Below, piece after piece: positions 7,105 to 16,313 of a stretch of DNA of 34,897 bases (position 1 is the stretch's first letter; the number at the start of each line of letters is the position of its first letter). Below the pieces are notes generated by a model that was given only the letters and a program-made list of their open reading frames with translations, was not told the origin of the DNA and did not search any database. A program made the position numbers and the translations under genes. This DNA comes from an uncultured PS1 clade bacterium (GTDB lineage: Bacteria > Pseudomonadota > Alphaproteobacteria > MED-G09), in the NCBI GenBank assembly GCA_902608415.1, contig CACLNZ010000011.1, forward strand, positions 1-34,897, in the 5' to 3' direction.

Positions 7105-8838
7105 ATGTCTAAATCAAAAACAAACAATAAAATAATTGTTGGGGATGATATTCAACACCTATTGATAAATAATCAGAAGACTAATGACCTATCTTTATCA
7201 AAGGACCCTATAACAATTGGAAAAGAAAGACTAAAAATTGCACTTTATTTTTTTGTTTTCTTCTTTGTCATTTTTTCTGTCAGAAATACATTCTTATCTG
7301 TATTTCCAGGCGATGTAATTAGTGAACCTCAATTTTCTATTGCTTTATCAACAAAAAAACCATTACCAGATATTTACGATAGGACTGGCAAAAATCTCTT
7401 AGTTACCACTTTTAAAACTACCAGGGCCGCTGTGGTTAAGAGGTCTTCTTTTAATAATTTTGATGTTCATAAAGCGGCAAATAAATTATCCCCTTATCTA
7501 AAAGAAGAGCCTAAAGAATTGTTGGAAAGACTTTCAAGTGGGAAATATGTCGAAATTGCTAATGATATAAGTGAAAAACAACAATATGATATTCTAAACT
7601 CCGGTGTTGCAGAAGTTGAATTCCATAAAGTTTGGAGAAGAGTTTATCCTAGTAAGTCATTGGCATCACATATTCTTGGTCATTCAAACCGAGATTTTGA
7701 TCAGAAATCTTCATCTGGATTTGAAAGGTGGCTATACAAAAATGAAATTAAAAATAATAAAATAAATTTATCAATAAATTTAAATGTTCAGAATCATCTA
7801 GAAAATATCCTTGAAAATGCAATTACTCATTATGATGCAGAAGCAAGTTTTGGTGTTGTTCTTAACGCAAAAAATGGGGAAATTATAGCTTTGGCATCAT
7901 TTCCTAATTTTGATCCAAATACAGTTAATAATCATTCACAATCAAAAACAGCTAATCAAAGATTTAATAGAGTTATACAAGGAAGTTATGAGCTTGGCTC
8001 AGTAATGAAAATATTTACACTGGCTATGGCTTTAGAAGAAGAAAAAATTAATCTATCCAATGAGTTTGATGTATGGAAATGTATTAATAAAGGCCGAAAA
8101 AAATGTCTTTCAGATTATCGTAAGAGTAAGGTGCAATATTTGAATGCCGCACAGTGTCTTATCAACTCTTCTAATATTTGTATGGCTCAAATTGCTCATA
8201 TAGTTGGATTAGAAACACAAAAAAGATTTTTATCTGAAACAGGGTTACTCGACGAACAATTTGTTGAACTTTATGAAATGGGAAAGCCAAGTCTACCAGA
8301 GAGGTGGAATGAATTATCAATGGAGCAGATATCCTTTGGACAGGGTTTAGGTGTAGTACCTTTATCATTTGCATCAGCTGTTGCTGCAGTTGTTAATGGA
8401 GGATATTTAATAGAACCAACATTATATCCTAGAGATAAAAGTTATAAAACTAACGCTAAATTAATTAGTTCTGATGTAAGCAAAAGCATGCGTTATGTTA
8501 TGCGCGAAGTTGTTAAGAATGGTTCTGGAAAAAAAGCTGATGTTGATGGATATAATGTTATTGGTAAAACTGGGACTGCTGACAAACCTTGTATCACAGG
8601 AGGTTATTGTGGAAGGATGACTAGTTTTGTAGGTGCTTTTCCAGGAAATGATCCCGAGTATATTGTTTTGGTTAGTCTAGATAACCCAAAAGGAAAAAAA
8701 GATGTAAGAGGTTCTTCAGCATACTGGAATGCCGCACCCGCTGCTGGTGAAATCATAAAACTAATAGCTCCTCAATTAAATATTCCAATTCAAAATAATT
8801 TTAGTGCTTTCCAAGAACACGCAAGGGCAGATAATTAA
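7105..8838 (+). CDS. ftsI: peptidoglycan D,D-transpeptidase FtsI (PBP3)
   Basis: This class B penicillin-binding protein cross-links septal peptidoglycan. Counting from the ATG at 7105, it has one membrane anchor near 44-68, a pedestal domain and a transpeptidase domain with the three active-site motifs: Ser299-x-x-Lys302 (GSVMK), Ser355-Ser-Asn357 (SSN) and Lys488-Thr-Gly490 (KTG, in GKTGTAD). The DRTG segment near 92-95 starts the PBP dimerisation region. An ATG at 7090 overlaps ftsL, but the GAGG at 7092-7095 sits nine bases before 7105, so the later start is favoured (577 residues). The stop TAA overlaps the murE ATG by one base. Its partner FtsW is encoded downstream. Confidence 0.96.
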   Translation: MSKSKTNNKIIVGDDIQHLLINNQKTNDLSLSKDPITIGKERLKIALYFFVFFFVIFSVRNTFLSVFPGDVISEPQFSIALSTKKPLPDIYDRTGKNLLVTTFKTTRAAVVKRSSFNNFDVHKAANKLSPYLKEEPKELLERLSSGKYVEIANDISEKQQYDILNSGVAEVEFHKVWRRVYPSKSLASHILGHSNRDFDQKSSSGFERWLYKNEIKNNKINLSINLNVQNHLENILENAITHYDAEASFGVVLNAKNGEIIALASFPNFDPNTVNNHSQSKTANQRFNRVIQGSYELGSVMKIFTLAMALEEEKINLSNEFDVWKCINKGRKKCLSDYRKSKVQYLNAAQCLINSSNICMAQIAHIVGLETQKRFLSETGLLDEQFVELYEMGKPSLPERWNELSMEQISFGQGLGVVPLSFASAVAAVVNGGYLIEPTLYPRDKSYKTNAKLISSDVSKSMRYVMREVVKNGSGKKADVDGYNVIGKTGTADKPCITGGYCGRMTSFVGAFPGNDPEYIVLVSLDNPKGKKDVRGSSAYWNAAPAAGEIIKLIAPQLNIPIQNNFSAFQEHARADN

Positions 8839-10265
8839 TGATTTCATTAAAAGATATAAAAAATGATTTACCTTCAGATGTTATTATTGAGGGCGTGACA
8901 TGCGATAGCAGAAAAGTTAAGCCAGGATATATTTTTGTAGCTATTCAAGGAGAAATAAATCGAGGTGAAGATTTTATCAATGAAGCAATTAGAAAAGGTG
9001 CTTGTGTCATTGTAACTTCTCCAGATTCTGATTTAAAATTAGATATTCCAGTAATCAAAGATGAAAATCCAAGAAAATACTTATCCTATATTTCATCAAT
9101 TTTTTTTAATAATTCTCCTGAGACAGTTTGTGCAATTACAGGAACTAATGGAAAAACATCTACAACAAATTTTTTACAACAAATTTGGAATTTAATGGGA
9201 TTGAAATCTTCTAGTATTGGTACTTTAGGTATTATTGGAAATGAAGAAATACAAGATACAAATATCACTACCCCAGACCCCGTTTTGTTACATAAGACAT
9301 TAGAAAAATTATATAATCAAAGCTTTACACATTTAGCTTTAGAGGCCTCAAGCCATGGTTTATCTCAATATCGAATTGATAATGTTAAAATTAGAGCAGC
9401 AGGATTCACAAATATTAGCCAAGACCATCTTGATTATCACAAGACTATGGAAGAATATTTTGATGCAAAGAAACGTCTTTTTACAGAAATACTTCCTAAA
9501 GATAACTATTCAGTTATTTGTATTGATACCGAAGAAGGCAGAGAATTATCTTCAATTATAAATGCTAGTGGAAAAGGCGTAATAGAGGTTGGTGAGTCAG
9601 CGAACGCACTTAATTTGAGAAGGTTGATTCCAACAGAGTCTGGAATGGAAATGATCTTTAAATATAGTGGTAGACAATTTTCAATTCCTCTTAAGGTTGA
9701 AGGTTATTTTCAAGCCATGAATATTTTATGTGCAGCAGGATTAGCAATAGCCTCAGGCTCACCATCAGAAAAGGTTTTTGAGCATTTAAAAGATCTTAGG
9801 TCAATTCCTGGAAGACTTGAGTTCTGTGGATTGAGCAAAATAAAAGCAAAGATTTATGTTGATTATGCTCATACTCCAGATGCATTAACTGCAGCTTTAT
9901 TTTCTCTAAGAGAGCTTACAGAAAATAAGATAACTCTTGTTTTTGGTTGTGGAGGGGGTAGAGATAAATTTAAGAGACCTATTATGGGAGAAATAGCAGA
10001 AAATTTTGCAGATGGTGTAATTATTACAGATGATAACCCAAGAAATGAAGATTCTGAAAGAATTAGAAAGGCAATATTAGAAACTTGTCCATCAGCCTTA
10101 GAAATTCCTAATCGAAAAGAGGCTATAATTACGGCAATCAATCAAGGTAAGAAAGGTGACTCAATTTTAATTGCTGGTAAAGGTCATGAAAAGTTTCAAA
10201 TTATTGACGATAAAAAAATTCCTTTTTCTGATCAAGAGATAGTAAGAGAAGTGATAGGTAACTGA
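8838..10265 (+). CDS. murE: UDP-MurNAc-L-Ala-D-Glu:meso-diaminopimelate ligase
   Basis: This Mur ligase adds the third residue to the peptidoglycan stem peptide in the cytoplasm. The ATP loop TGTNGKTS is at 101-108. TTPDP is near 144 and EASSHGL near 169. The carbamylated lysine position is Lys211 in YFDAKKRLF. The GRLEFCG and VDYAHTPDAL blocks lie near 325-350. The motif DNPR at 399-402 selects meso-diaminopimelate over lysine, so this organism should have DAP-type peptidoglycan. GKGHE occurs near the C-terminus. At 475 residues it is of usual length. The gene begins within the ftsI stop (TAATG) and murF follows with no gap. Confidence 0.96.
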   Translation: MISLKDIKNDLPSDVIIEGVTCDSRKVKPGYIFVAIQGEINRGEDFINEAIRKGACVIVTSPDSDLKLDIPVIKDENPRKYLSYISSIFFNNSPETVCAITGTNGKTSTTNFLQQIWNLMGLKSSSIGTLGIIGNEEIQDTNITTPDPVLLHKTLEKLYNQSFTHLALEASSHGLSQYRIDNVKIRAAGFTNISQDHLDYHKTMEEYFDAKKRLFTEILPKDNYSVICIDTEEGRELSSIINASGKGVIEVGESANALNLRRLIPTESGMEMIFKYSGRQFSIPLKVEGYFQAMNILCAAGLAIASGSPSEKVFEHLKDLRSIPGRLEFCGLSKIKAKIYVDYAHTPDALTAALFSLRELTENKITLVFGCGGGRDKFKRPIMGEIAENFADGVIITDDNPRNEDSERIRKAILETCPSALEIPNRKEAIITAINQGKKGDSILIAGKGHEKFQIIDDKKIPFSDQEIVREVIGN

Positions 10266-11666
10266 ATGGCTGAGATATTATGGAATGGTAAAGAGGTACT
10301 AGGTATAATTAATGGGCATGGTAGCTGTGATTGGTCTGCTTCAGGTATTTCAATTGATACTAGAACATTAAATAAAGGTGACATTTTTTTTGCTTTACCT
10401 GGTTTTAATAATGATGGAAATGATTTTATTGAAGATGCCCTAAATAGAGGAGCCTGCTCCGCAATTTCAAATAGACCATCTCTTATTAATTCAAATAAGG
10501 TAATTTTTGTTAATGATGTTTATAAAGCGCTTAATGAGTTAGCCAATTATGCTCGTCAAAGAACTAAAGCCAAAATAATAGGAATAACAGGAAGTTCAGG
10601 CAAAACAACATTAAAAGAGATGATATCAAGTTGTTTGATTGATTATGGCAGAGTTCACAAATCTGAAAGATCATTCAATAATCATATAGGTGTACCTTTA
10701 TCTCTTTCAAGAATGCCAATAGATGTTGATTACGCTGTATTTGAAATCGGAATGAATAATAAAGGTGAAATATTAAAGTTAACAAATCTTATTAAGCCTC
10801 ATATTGGTATTGTTAATAATGTAGGAGAAGCTCATATAGGTAATTTTAACTCAAAAGAAGATTTAATAGAAGAAAAGCTATCGATTGCCAAAGGTGTTGT
10901 CGATAACGGAAGTTTAATAATTAATGAAAACCTCAAATCAGATTTAGATATAAATATAATTAAAAATAAAAGTTTAAATATTTCAACTTTTGGAGTTTTA
11001 GAAGACTCTGACATTTATCTAAAAGAGAATATTGAAATAGATAATAGCAATGTACTTAAAGTAAAAATTAAAGATAAAATAATAAATTATAAATTAGCAA
11101 TGTCTGGTGAGCACATGGCCTTAAACACTTTACCTGCATTAATGACTTGTCAAATTACAAATAATCCAACTGAAAAATTCATAAAGAAACTATCAAATTT
11201 TAAAAATATTGAAGGTAGAGGAAACAAATTTAATTTAAACTTCCTTGGTAAATCATTATCAATAATTAATGAAAGCTTTAATGCAAACCCCAATTCAATG
11301 GAAGCCGCTATAGTATCCTTTAGTAACCTAAACTCTGATTCTTGTTCAAGAAAAGTTTTATTGATTGGAGACATGATGGAATTAGGTAAATTTTCTGAAA
11401 ATTATCATAAGAAAATTGCTCAATTAATAAATAATACATCTATAGATATTGTTTATGCTGTAGGTGAAGAAATTAGATATCTATGGGAAGAAATTGATTT
11501 TCAAAAGAAAGGTGCTCTTTTTCAAAATGTTGATCAAGTTATTCTTAATTTACAAGATCTATTTGATAATAACGATACTGTAATGCTTAAAGCATCATCA
11601 AAAATTAATTTTACAAAAATAATTGAAGAGATAAATGCCCAAAAACCTATAAGAAAGATTGCTTGA
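10266..11666 (+). CDS. murF: UDP-MurNAc-tripeptide:D-Ala-D-Ala ligase
   Basis: MurF adds the D-Ala-D-Ala dipeptide made by Ddl to the UDP-MurNAc-tripeptide, completing the pentapeptide precursor. The N-terminal substrate domain shows SIDTRTLNKGDIFFAL near 29. The ATP loop GITGSSGKTT is near 106-115. The Mur-ligase middle domain has RSFNNHIGVPLSL near 134, FEIGMNNKGEI near 159 and NNVGEAHIGNF near 183. The C-terminal domain has INESFNANPNSMEAA near 336 and the VLLIGDMMELG block near 364. At 466 residues it is of normal size. It starts on the base after the murE stop, and its own TGA shares a base with the mraY ATG. Confidence 0.95.
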   Translation: MAEILWNGKEVLGIINGHGSCDWSASGISIDTRTLNKGDIFFALPGFNNDGNDFIEDALNRGACSAISNRPSLINSNKVIFVNDVYKALNELANYARQRTKAKIIGITGSSGKTTLKEMISSCLIDYGRVHKSERSFNNHIGVPLSLSRMPIDVDYAVFEIGMNNKGEILKLTNLIKPHIGIVNNVGEAHIGNFNSKEDLIEEKLSIAKGVVDNGSLIINENLKSDLDINIIKNKSLNISTFGVLEDSDIYLKENIEIDNSNVLKVKIKDKIINYKLAMSGEHMALNTLPALMTCQITNNPTEKFIKKLSNFKNIEGRGNKFNLNFLGKSLSIINESFNANPNSMEAAIVSFSNLNSDSCSRKVLLIGDMMELGKFSENYHKKIAQLINNTSIDIVYAVGEEIRYLWEEIDFQKKGALFQNVDQVILNLQDLFDNNDTVMLKASSKINFTKIIEEINAQKPIRKIA

Positions 11667-12754
11667 TGTTTTTATACTTAATTCAATTATTAAACTTTGA
11701 TTTTCCAGGAGTGAACTTATTTACATATCTCTCTTTTAGAGCTGGCTGTGCGATAATAACATCACTGCTAATTGTTTTACTTATTGGACCAAAGTTTATA
11801 AAGGACATGCTTAGCAAACAAGGTAATGGACAGCCTATAAGGGAAGATGGGCCAAAAAGTCATTTATATTCAAAAAAAGGGACACCTTCTATGGGAGGGC
11901 TATTAATTCTCTTTAGTTTTTTAATTAGCACACTAATCTGGGGGGATATTTTTAATAGTTTTATGTGGATAGTTATTTTATCTGCAATTTTGTTTGGTTT
12001 GATTGGGTATATTGACGACAGAAAAAAAATTAGAGATCAAAACCCAAAAGGAATTTCATCAAAAAATAAGTTTTTATTACAAATCTTATCTTCTTTTGTT
12101 TTAATTTTTTTAATTTCTTTGCAGTCGTCTTCAGAATTAGTCTTCAGTATATCAATTCCATTTGTGAATGGTGTTTTTTTCTTAGGATTAATTCTTTATT
12201 ATTGTTTTACAAGTTTTGTCATTGTTGGAACATCAAATGCAGTTAATTTAACTGATGGATTAGATGGATTAGCCATAGTCCCAATAATGATTGCAATAGC
12301 TAGCTTTGGTTTAATTACATATCTATCTGGTAATCTAGTGTTTTCGGAATATTTAAGAATAAATTATATACCAGATTCAGGAGAGTTAAGTATTTTATGT
12401 TGCGCGCTTTTGGGAAGTTGTTTAGGTTTTTTATGGTTTAACGCTCCTCCAGCTATGATTTTTATGGGGGATACGGGCTCACTATCTTTGGGTGCTATTT
12501 TAGGCTCTATAGCTGTAATTACTAAACATGAACTAGTTTTAATTGTCATTGGCGGTATTTTCGTTCTTGAAGCAATGTCTGTAATAATTCAGGTTTTCTC
12601 TTATAGAGTTTTTGGAAAGAGAGTATTTAGAATGGCTCCGATACATCATCATTTTGAAAAGAAAGGTTGGTCTGAGTCAACAATAGTAATTAGATTTTGG
12701 ATCATATCTTTTGTACTAGCGATAATTGGATTAGCGACATTGAAAATAAGGTAA
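11666..12754 (+). CDS. mraY: phospho-MurNAc-pentapeptide transferase
   Basis: MraY is the polytopic membrane enzyme that moves phospho-MurNAc-pentapeptide to undecaprenyl phosphate, giving lipid I. The protein has about ten hydrophobic segments and the family motifs: GTPSMGGLLIL near 72, IGYIDDRKK near 112 with the Asp pair, NLTDGLDGLA near 194, FMGDTGSLSLGA near 265 and the histidine loop APIHHHFEKKGW near 323. The reading frame extends one codon upstream to a TTG, but the ATG at 11666 is taken because it overlaps the murF stop (TGATG) and suits the usual N-terminus. Length is 362 residues. Confidence 0.96.
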   Translation: MFLYLIQLLNFDFPGVNLFTYLSFRAGCAIITSLLIVLLIGPKFIKDMLSKQGNGQPIREDGPKSHLYSKKGTPSMGGLLILFSFLISTLIWGDIFNSFMWIVILSAILFGLIGYIDDRKKIRDQNPKGISSKNKFLLQILSSFVLIFLISLQSSSELVFSISIPFVNGVFFLGLILYYCFTSFVIVGTSNAVNLTDGLDGLAIVPIMIAIASFGLITYLSGNLVFSEYLRINYIPDSGELSILCCALLGSCLGFLWFNAPPAMIFMGDTGSLSLGAILGSIAVITKHELVLIVIGGIFVLEAMSVIIQVFSYRVFGKRVFRMAPIHHHFEKKGWSESTIVIRFWIISFVLAIIGLATLKIR

Positions 12755-12762
12755 AACGAATA

Positions 12763-14052
12763 ATGTTAGAGAATTATGAAAATATTATTATTTATGGTTT
12801 AGGGCAAAGTGGCATTTCTTCATATGAAAAACTTAAGGACAAAAAAAATATTTTTATTTGGGATGATTGTGAGAAAAAAAGAAAAGAATTAGAAAAAAAA
12901 GGTTATGAGTTTAATGAGCCAAGAAAATGGCCATGGGAAAAGATTGACTTATTAATATTAGCACCAGGTATTGCATTAAATTTTGGCGCTGACTCCTTTA
13001 TTGTTAAAGAATCTAAAAAAAATAAAATAAAGATTGCTGGCGATATAGAGGTTTTTTACCAAGAGCTAAAAAGCTTAGGAATTAGAAAAAAGATTATCGC
13101 TGTAACTGGAACAAATGGTAAATCAACATTTGTATCCGTTTTAAATGAAGTACTCCAAAAATCAGGCCTAAAAAGTTCTATAGCCGGAAATATAGGTATA
13201 CCGGTCTTATCTATAAATGCAGATGAATTTGATATCATTATTTTAGAGGTTTCATCCTTTCAATTGGAGTTAATTGATGAGTTTAGGGCGGATATATCGG
13301 TTTTATTAAATGTTTATGAGGATCACAATGAAAGATATGAATCCTATGAAGAATATCAAAAAACAAAAACAAAAATTTTTTTAAATCAAGGAAATGCAGA
13401 TTATGCAATTTTTGATGATTTTTATTTATCAGAAAAAATATTAAAGGAAATTAATCCTTCTCCAAAGCATGTATTATTTAAAGATAATGAATTTAATGAT
13501 CTGAGTAATAAAATTTCTCAAAATGGAATAATTAAAAAATTTTTACCAGCCTTAATTAAGGTAATGGATATTTTAGATATTGATCGAAATTTCGTGATAA
13601 ATCAATTAACAAAATTTAAGAATCTTAATCATAGAATTTATGAAGTTTGTTCACGTGATGGCGTAAGCTTTATTAATGACTCTAAAGCAACTAATCCTGC
13701 AGCAGCTAACTTTGCCGCAAGTCAGTTTAAAGATATATATTGGATTCTTGGCGGGCTATCGAAAAACAATGATCTAAGTAAATTAGATTTATCTAATAAA
13801 AATATTAAAAAAATCTACTTGATTGGATCATCATCTGATCAACTCAGTCAAATAATACCGAAAAAAGTTAAATTTGAACTATCGTATAATTTAGAAAGTG
13901 CAACTAAAGCCGCCTACAAGGAAGTTTTAAAAAGTCAAAGAGGTTGTATTCTTTTATCTCCTGGATGTAGTTCACAAGATCAATTTATTGATTATCAGGA
14001 AAGAGGAAATAAATTCACTAAAATAGTGAATAATTTAGTGGTAAAATGTTAA
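12763..14052 (+). CDS. murD: UDP-MurNAc-L-Ala:D-Glu ligase
   Basis: MurD adds D-glutamate to UDP-MurNAc-L-alanine. The N-terminal Rossmann-like domain starts IIIYGLGQSGISS at 8-20. The ATP loop is VTGTNGKST near 114-122. The block AGNIGIP near 146, LEVSSFQLE near 164, NVYEDHNERY near 187 and the C-terminal FINDSKATNPAAA near 303 and LLSPGCSSQDQF near 402 are all family signatures. An earlier in-frame ATG at 12697 would bury 58 bases in mraY and add 22 residues foreign to MurD. The ATG at 12763 sits after an AAGG at 12748-12751 and gives 429 residues, a little short of the usual 440-460. The stop overlaps ftsW by seven bases. Confidence 0.95.
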   Translation: MLENYENIIIYGLGQSGISSYEKLKDKKNIFIWDDCEKKRKELEKKGYEFNEPRKWPWEKIDLLILAPGIALNFGADSFIVKESKKNKIKIAGDIEVFYQELKSLGIRKKIIAVTGTNGKSTFVSVLNEVLQKSGLKSSIAGNIGIPVLSINADEFDIIILEVSSFQLELIDEFRADISVLLNVYEDHNERYESYEEYQKTKTKIFLNQGNADYAIFDDFYLSEKILKEINPSPKHVLFKDNEFNDLSNKISQNGIIKKFLPALIKVMDILDIDRNFVINQLTKFKNLNHRIYEVCSRDGVSFINDSKATNPAAANFAASQFKDIYWILGGLSKNNDLSKLDLSNKNIKKIYLIGSSSDQLSQIIPKKVKFELSYNLESATKAAYKEVLKSQRGCILLSPGCSSQDQFIDYQERGNKFTKIVNNLVVKC

Positions 14053-15203
14053 GAATTTCACGAACCAATACAGGTCCAGTCGGTGAATGGTGGTTCACAG
14101 TAGATAGGTATATGTTATTTGGTATAATATTTCTTGGGTTAAGTGGATTATTCTTTTCGTTGGCAGTTAGTCCAGTAGAAGCGGGACATCTAAAAGCTAA
14201 TCAATATTATTTTTTAATTAAACAATCAGTTTTTCTATTTATTTCTGTGGCTTTAATGGTGACAATATCAATATTACCGAAAGACTTTACTCGAAAAATA
14301 TCCCTTATCCTATTTGCATTTAGTTTGTTAGGGGTTTTATTAACACTTGTTATTGGCTTTTCGAGCGGAGGGGCGTCAAGGTGGATATCAGTTTTTGGGA
14401 TAATTACGATTCAACCTTCAGAATTTTTGAAACCCTGCTTAATCATTTTATCGGCTTGGTTTTTTGCCAGATCGAAAGAAGAGCAAAATAATAAATATAG
14501 TTTAATTCCAGGATTACTATTTATTTTAGTTGCTACACCTTTAATGCTCCAACCGGATCTAGGGCAAACTATATTGTTATTTATAACAATTCTATGCTTG
14601 GTATTTGTACAGGGGTTCCCTTGGGTAATAATAGCTCCAGCTGGTTTAATTTCTATGATATCAATAATTTTATTTTATTTTAATTTCCCTCATTTTGCTT
14701 CGCGATTAGATTCATGGATAGAAATATGGTTTGGAGGAGGTGCGATTAATTCAAAACTGACACAAACTCAAGCTGCTATTGATGCTATTGAAAATGGACA
14801 AATTTTTGGAAAAGGTATTGGTGAAAGTTGGGTTAAATATCATCTTCCTGATGCTTATACAGATTTTGTTTTTGCAGCAATTGCTGAAGAAAATGGTTTA
14901 ATAGTAACTATGTCGCTGATGTTTTTATATTTAATATTAATAATGAGAGGATTAATAAGATCTATGAATCAAAATAATTTTTTCAATCAACTTGCTTCAT
15001 CTGGATTAATTATTTTGTTTGGGCTTCAAGCGCTAATACATATAGCAGTAAATTTAAGTTTAATACCTGCAAAAGGAATGACTTTGCCTTTTATTAGCTA
15101 TGGAGGCTCTTCATTACTGGCTATGGGCATTACAATGGGAATGTTTTTAGCATTAACAAAAAAAACAAATGACTTAAAGGCGCCAGATAAATTAAAAAAT
15201 TAA
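14046..15203 (+). CDS. ftsW: septal peptidoglycan glycosyltransferase FtsW (SEDS family)
   Basis: FtsW is a ten-segment inner-membrane SEDS protein that polymerises lipid II at the septum together with FtsI. Visible family blocks are GGASRWI near 108, QPSEFLKPCLI near 119, the LQPDLGQ segment near 169, the large periplasmic loop with GKGIGESWVKYHLPDAYTDF near 257-276, FAAIAEENGLI near 278 and the last-helix motif ISYGGSSLLAMG near 350. At 385 residues it is typical. Neighbouring murD and murG fit the usual dcw order, and it is more likely FtsW than RodA because it lies between them. Confidence 0.95.
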   Translation: MLRISRTNTGPVGEWWFTVDRYMLFGIIFLGLSGLFFSLAVSPVEAGHLKANQYYFLIKQSVFLFISVALMVTISILPKDFTRKISLILFAFSLLGVLLTLVIGFSSGGASRWISVFGIITIQPSEFLKPCLIILSAWFFARSKEEQNNKYSLIPGLLFILVATPLMLQPDLGQTILLFITILCLVFVQGFPWVIIAPAGLISMISIILFYFNFPHFASRLDSWIEIWFGGGAINSKLTQTQAAIDAIENGQIFGKGIGESWVKYHLPDAYTDFVFAAIAEENGLIVTMSLMFLYLILIMRGLIRSMNQNNFFNQLASSGLIILFGLQALIHIAVNLSLIPAKGMTLPFISYGGSSLLAMGITMGMFLALTKKTNDLKAPDKLKN

Positions 15204-15219
15204 TCAATGTTAAATATTT

Positions 15220-16311
15220 ATGAAAAATAAACCTTACATAATGATCGCAGCAGGAGGATCAGGTGGTCACTTATTTTCAGCTGATGCTGTTTCTAATGAA
15301 TTAAGGAAAAGAAACTATAGAATAATATTGCTGACCGATAAAAGAGTAAAAAAATTCTTAGATAATTTTAAAGCCGACAAAATTATTCTTGTTCCATCAG
15401 ATACCTTTACAAATAAAGGTTTTATAAAATGGCCAAAAGTGGCCTTTAAATTATTATTAGGATTTTTTATTTCCCTTTTTTGGATAATTTTAACCAGACC
15501 AATATTGTCTATTGGCTTTGGAGGTTATCCGAGTTTATCTCCTTTGCTAGCCTCGAAGTTATTAGGTCGTAAAATAATAATACATGAACAAAATACGATT
15601 TTTGGAAGAGCAAATAGTTTTTTATGTTCTTTTTCTGATGGTGTTTCAAATGGATTTAAAAATACAAGAATAAAGGCACATAAAAATATTAATAACCATA
15701 ATTTCTTGGGTAATCCAGTTAGAGAAGAAATAGTTAAGTATAAAGACGAAAAAAAGATATTTGATAAAAGAAACATTAGTATACTAATATTTGGCGGTAG
15801 TCATGGAGCGGCCTTCCTAACAGAATTAGTTACTAAGTCACTGAATTATTTACCATCAGAAATATTTCAAAATTTGAATATTGTTCAACAATGTAGAAAA
15901 GAAGATATTAATTTCTTAACAGATTATTTTTCAAAAAATAACATAAGACATAATGTTAGTGAATTTTTTTACGATCTACCAAAGTTAATAAACCAATCAG
16001 ATATTGTTATTTCTAGAGCTGGAGCATCAACTTTAAGTGAGATGGCTATATGCGGTAAACCATGCATTTTTATTCCTTTGCCAAATACACTTGATGGAGA
16101 TCAAGAACATAATGCAAGAAATTTTGAGTTGGCAAATGCAGCAATTGTATGTGATCAAAACAATCTTAATCCCCAATCTTTATCTAACAAAATATTAGAA
16201 TTAATTAATGATTCAAACAAGCGTGAAAAACTTTCTATAAATATTAAATTACTTGGTATGCCTAATGCATCGTCAAATATTGCTGATTTTGCTGAAAAGG
16301 TTATAGGTTAG
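15220..16311 (+). CDS. murG: UDP-GlcNAc:lipid I N-acetylglucosaminyltransferase
   Basis: MurG is the membrane-associated GT28 enzyme that adds GlcNAc to lipid I, forming lipid II. The first glycine loop AAGGSGGHLFSA is at 10-21. The second motif GFGGYPSLSPL is near 98. IHEQNTIFGRAN is near 121, NPVREEI near 165 and GGSHGAAFL near 191. The UDP-GlcNAc site SRAGASTLSEMA is near 265, followed by PCIFIPLPNTLDGDQEHNA near 281. Length is 363 residues. The intergenic gap to ftsW is 16 bases and to murC two bases, so translation is closely linked along the cluster. Confidence 0.95.
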   Translation: MKNKPYIMIAAGGSGGHLFSADAVSNELRKRNYRIILLTDKRVKKFLDNFKADKIILVPSDTFTNKGFIKWPKVAFKLLLGFFISLFWIILTRPILSIGFGGYPSLSPLLASKLLGRKIIIHEQNTIFGRANSFLCSFSDGVSNGFKNTRIKAHKNINNHNFLGNPVREEIVKYKDEKKIFDKRNISILIFGGSHGAAFLTELVTKSLNYLPSEIFQNLNIVQQCRKEDINFLTDYFSKNNIRHNVSEFFYDLPKLINQSDIVISRAGASTLSEMAICGKPCIFIPLPNTLDGDQEHNARNFELANAAIVCDQNNLNPQSLSNKILELINDSNKREKLSINIKLLGMPNASSNIADFAEKVIG

Positions 16312-16313
16312 AA

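Noticed and set aside
12697-12762. Upstream extension of murD by 22 codons
   Set aside because: It would overlap mraY by 58 bases, and the extra residues do not resemble MurD, which begins with the Rossmann-like segment right after the ATG at 12763.
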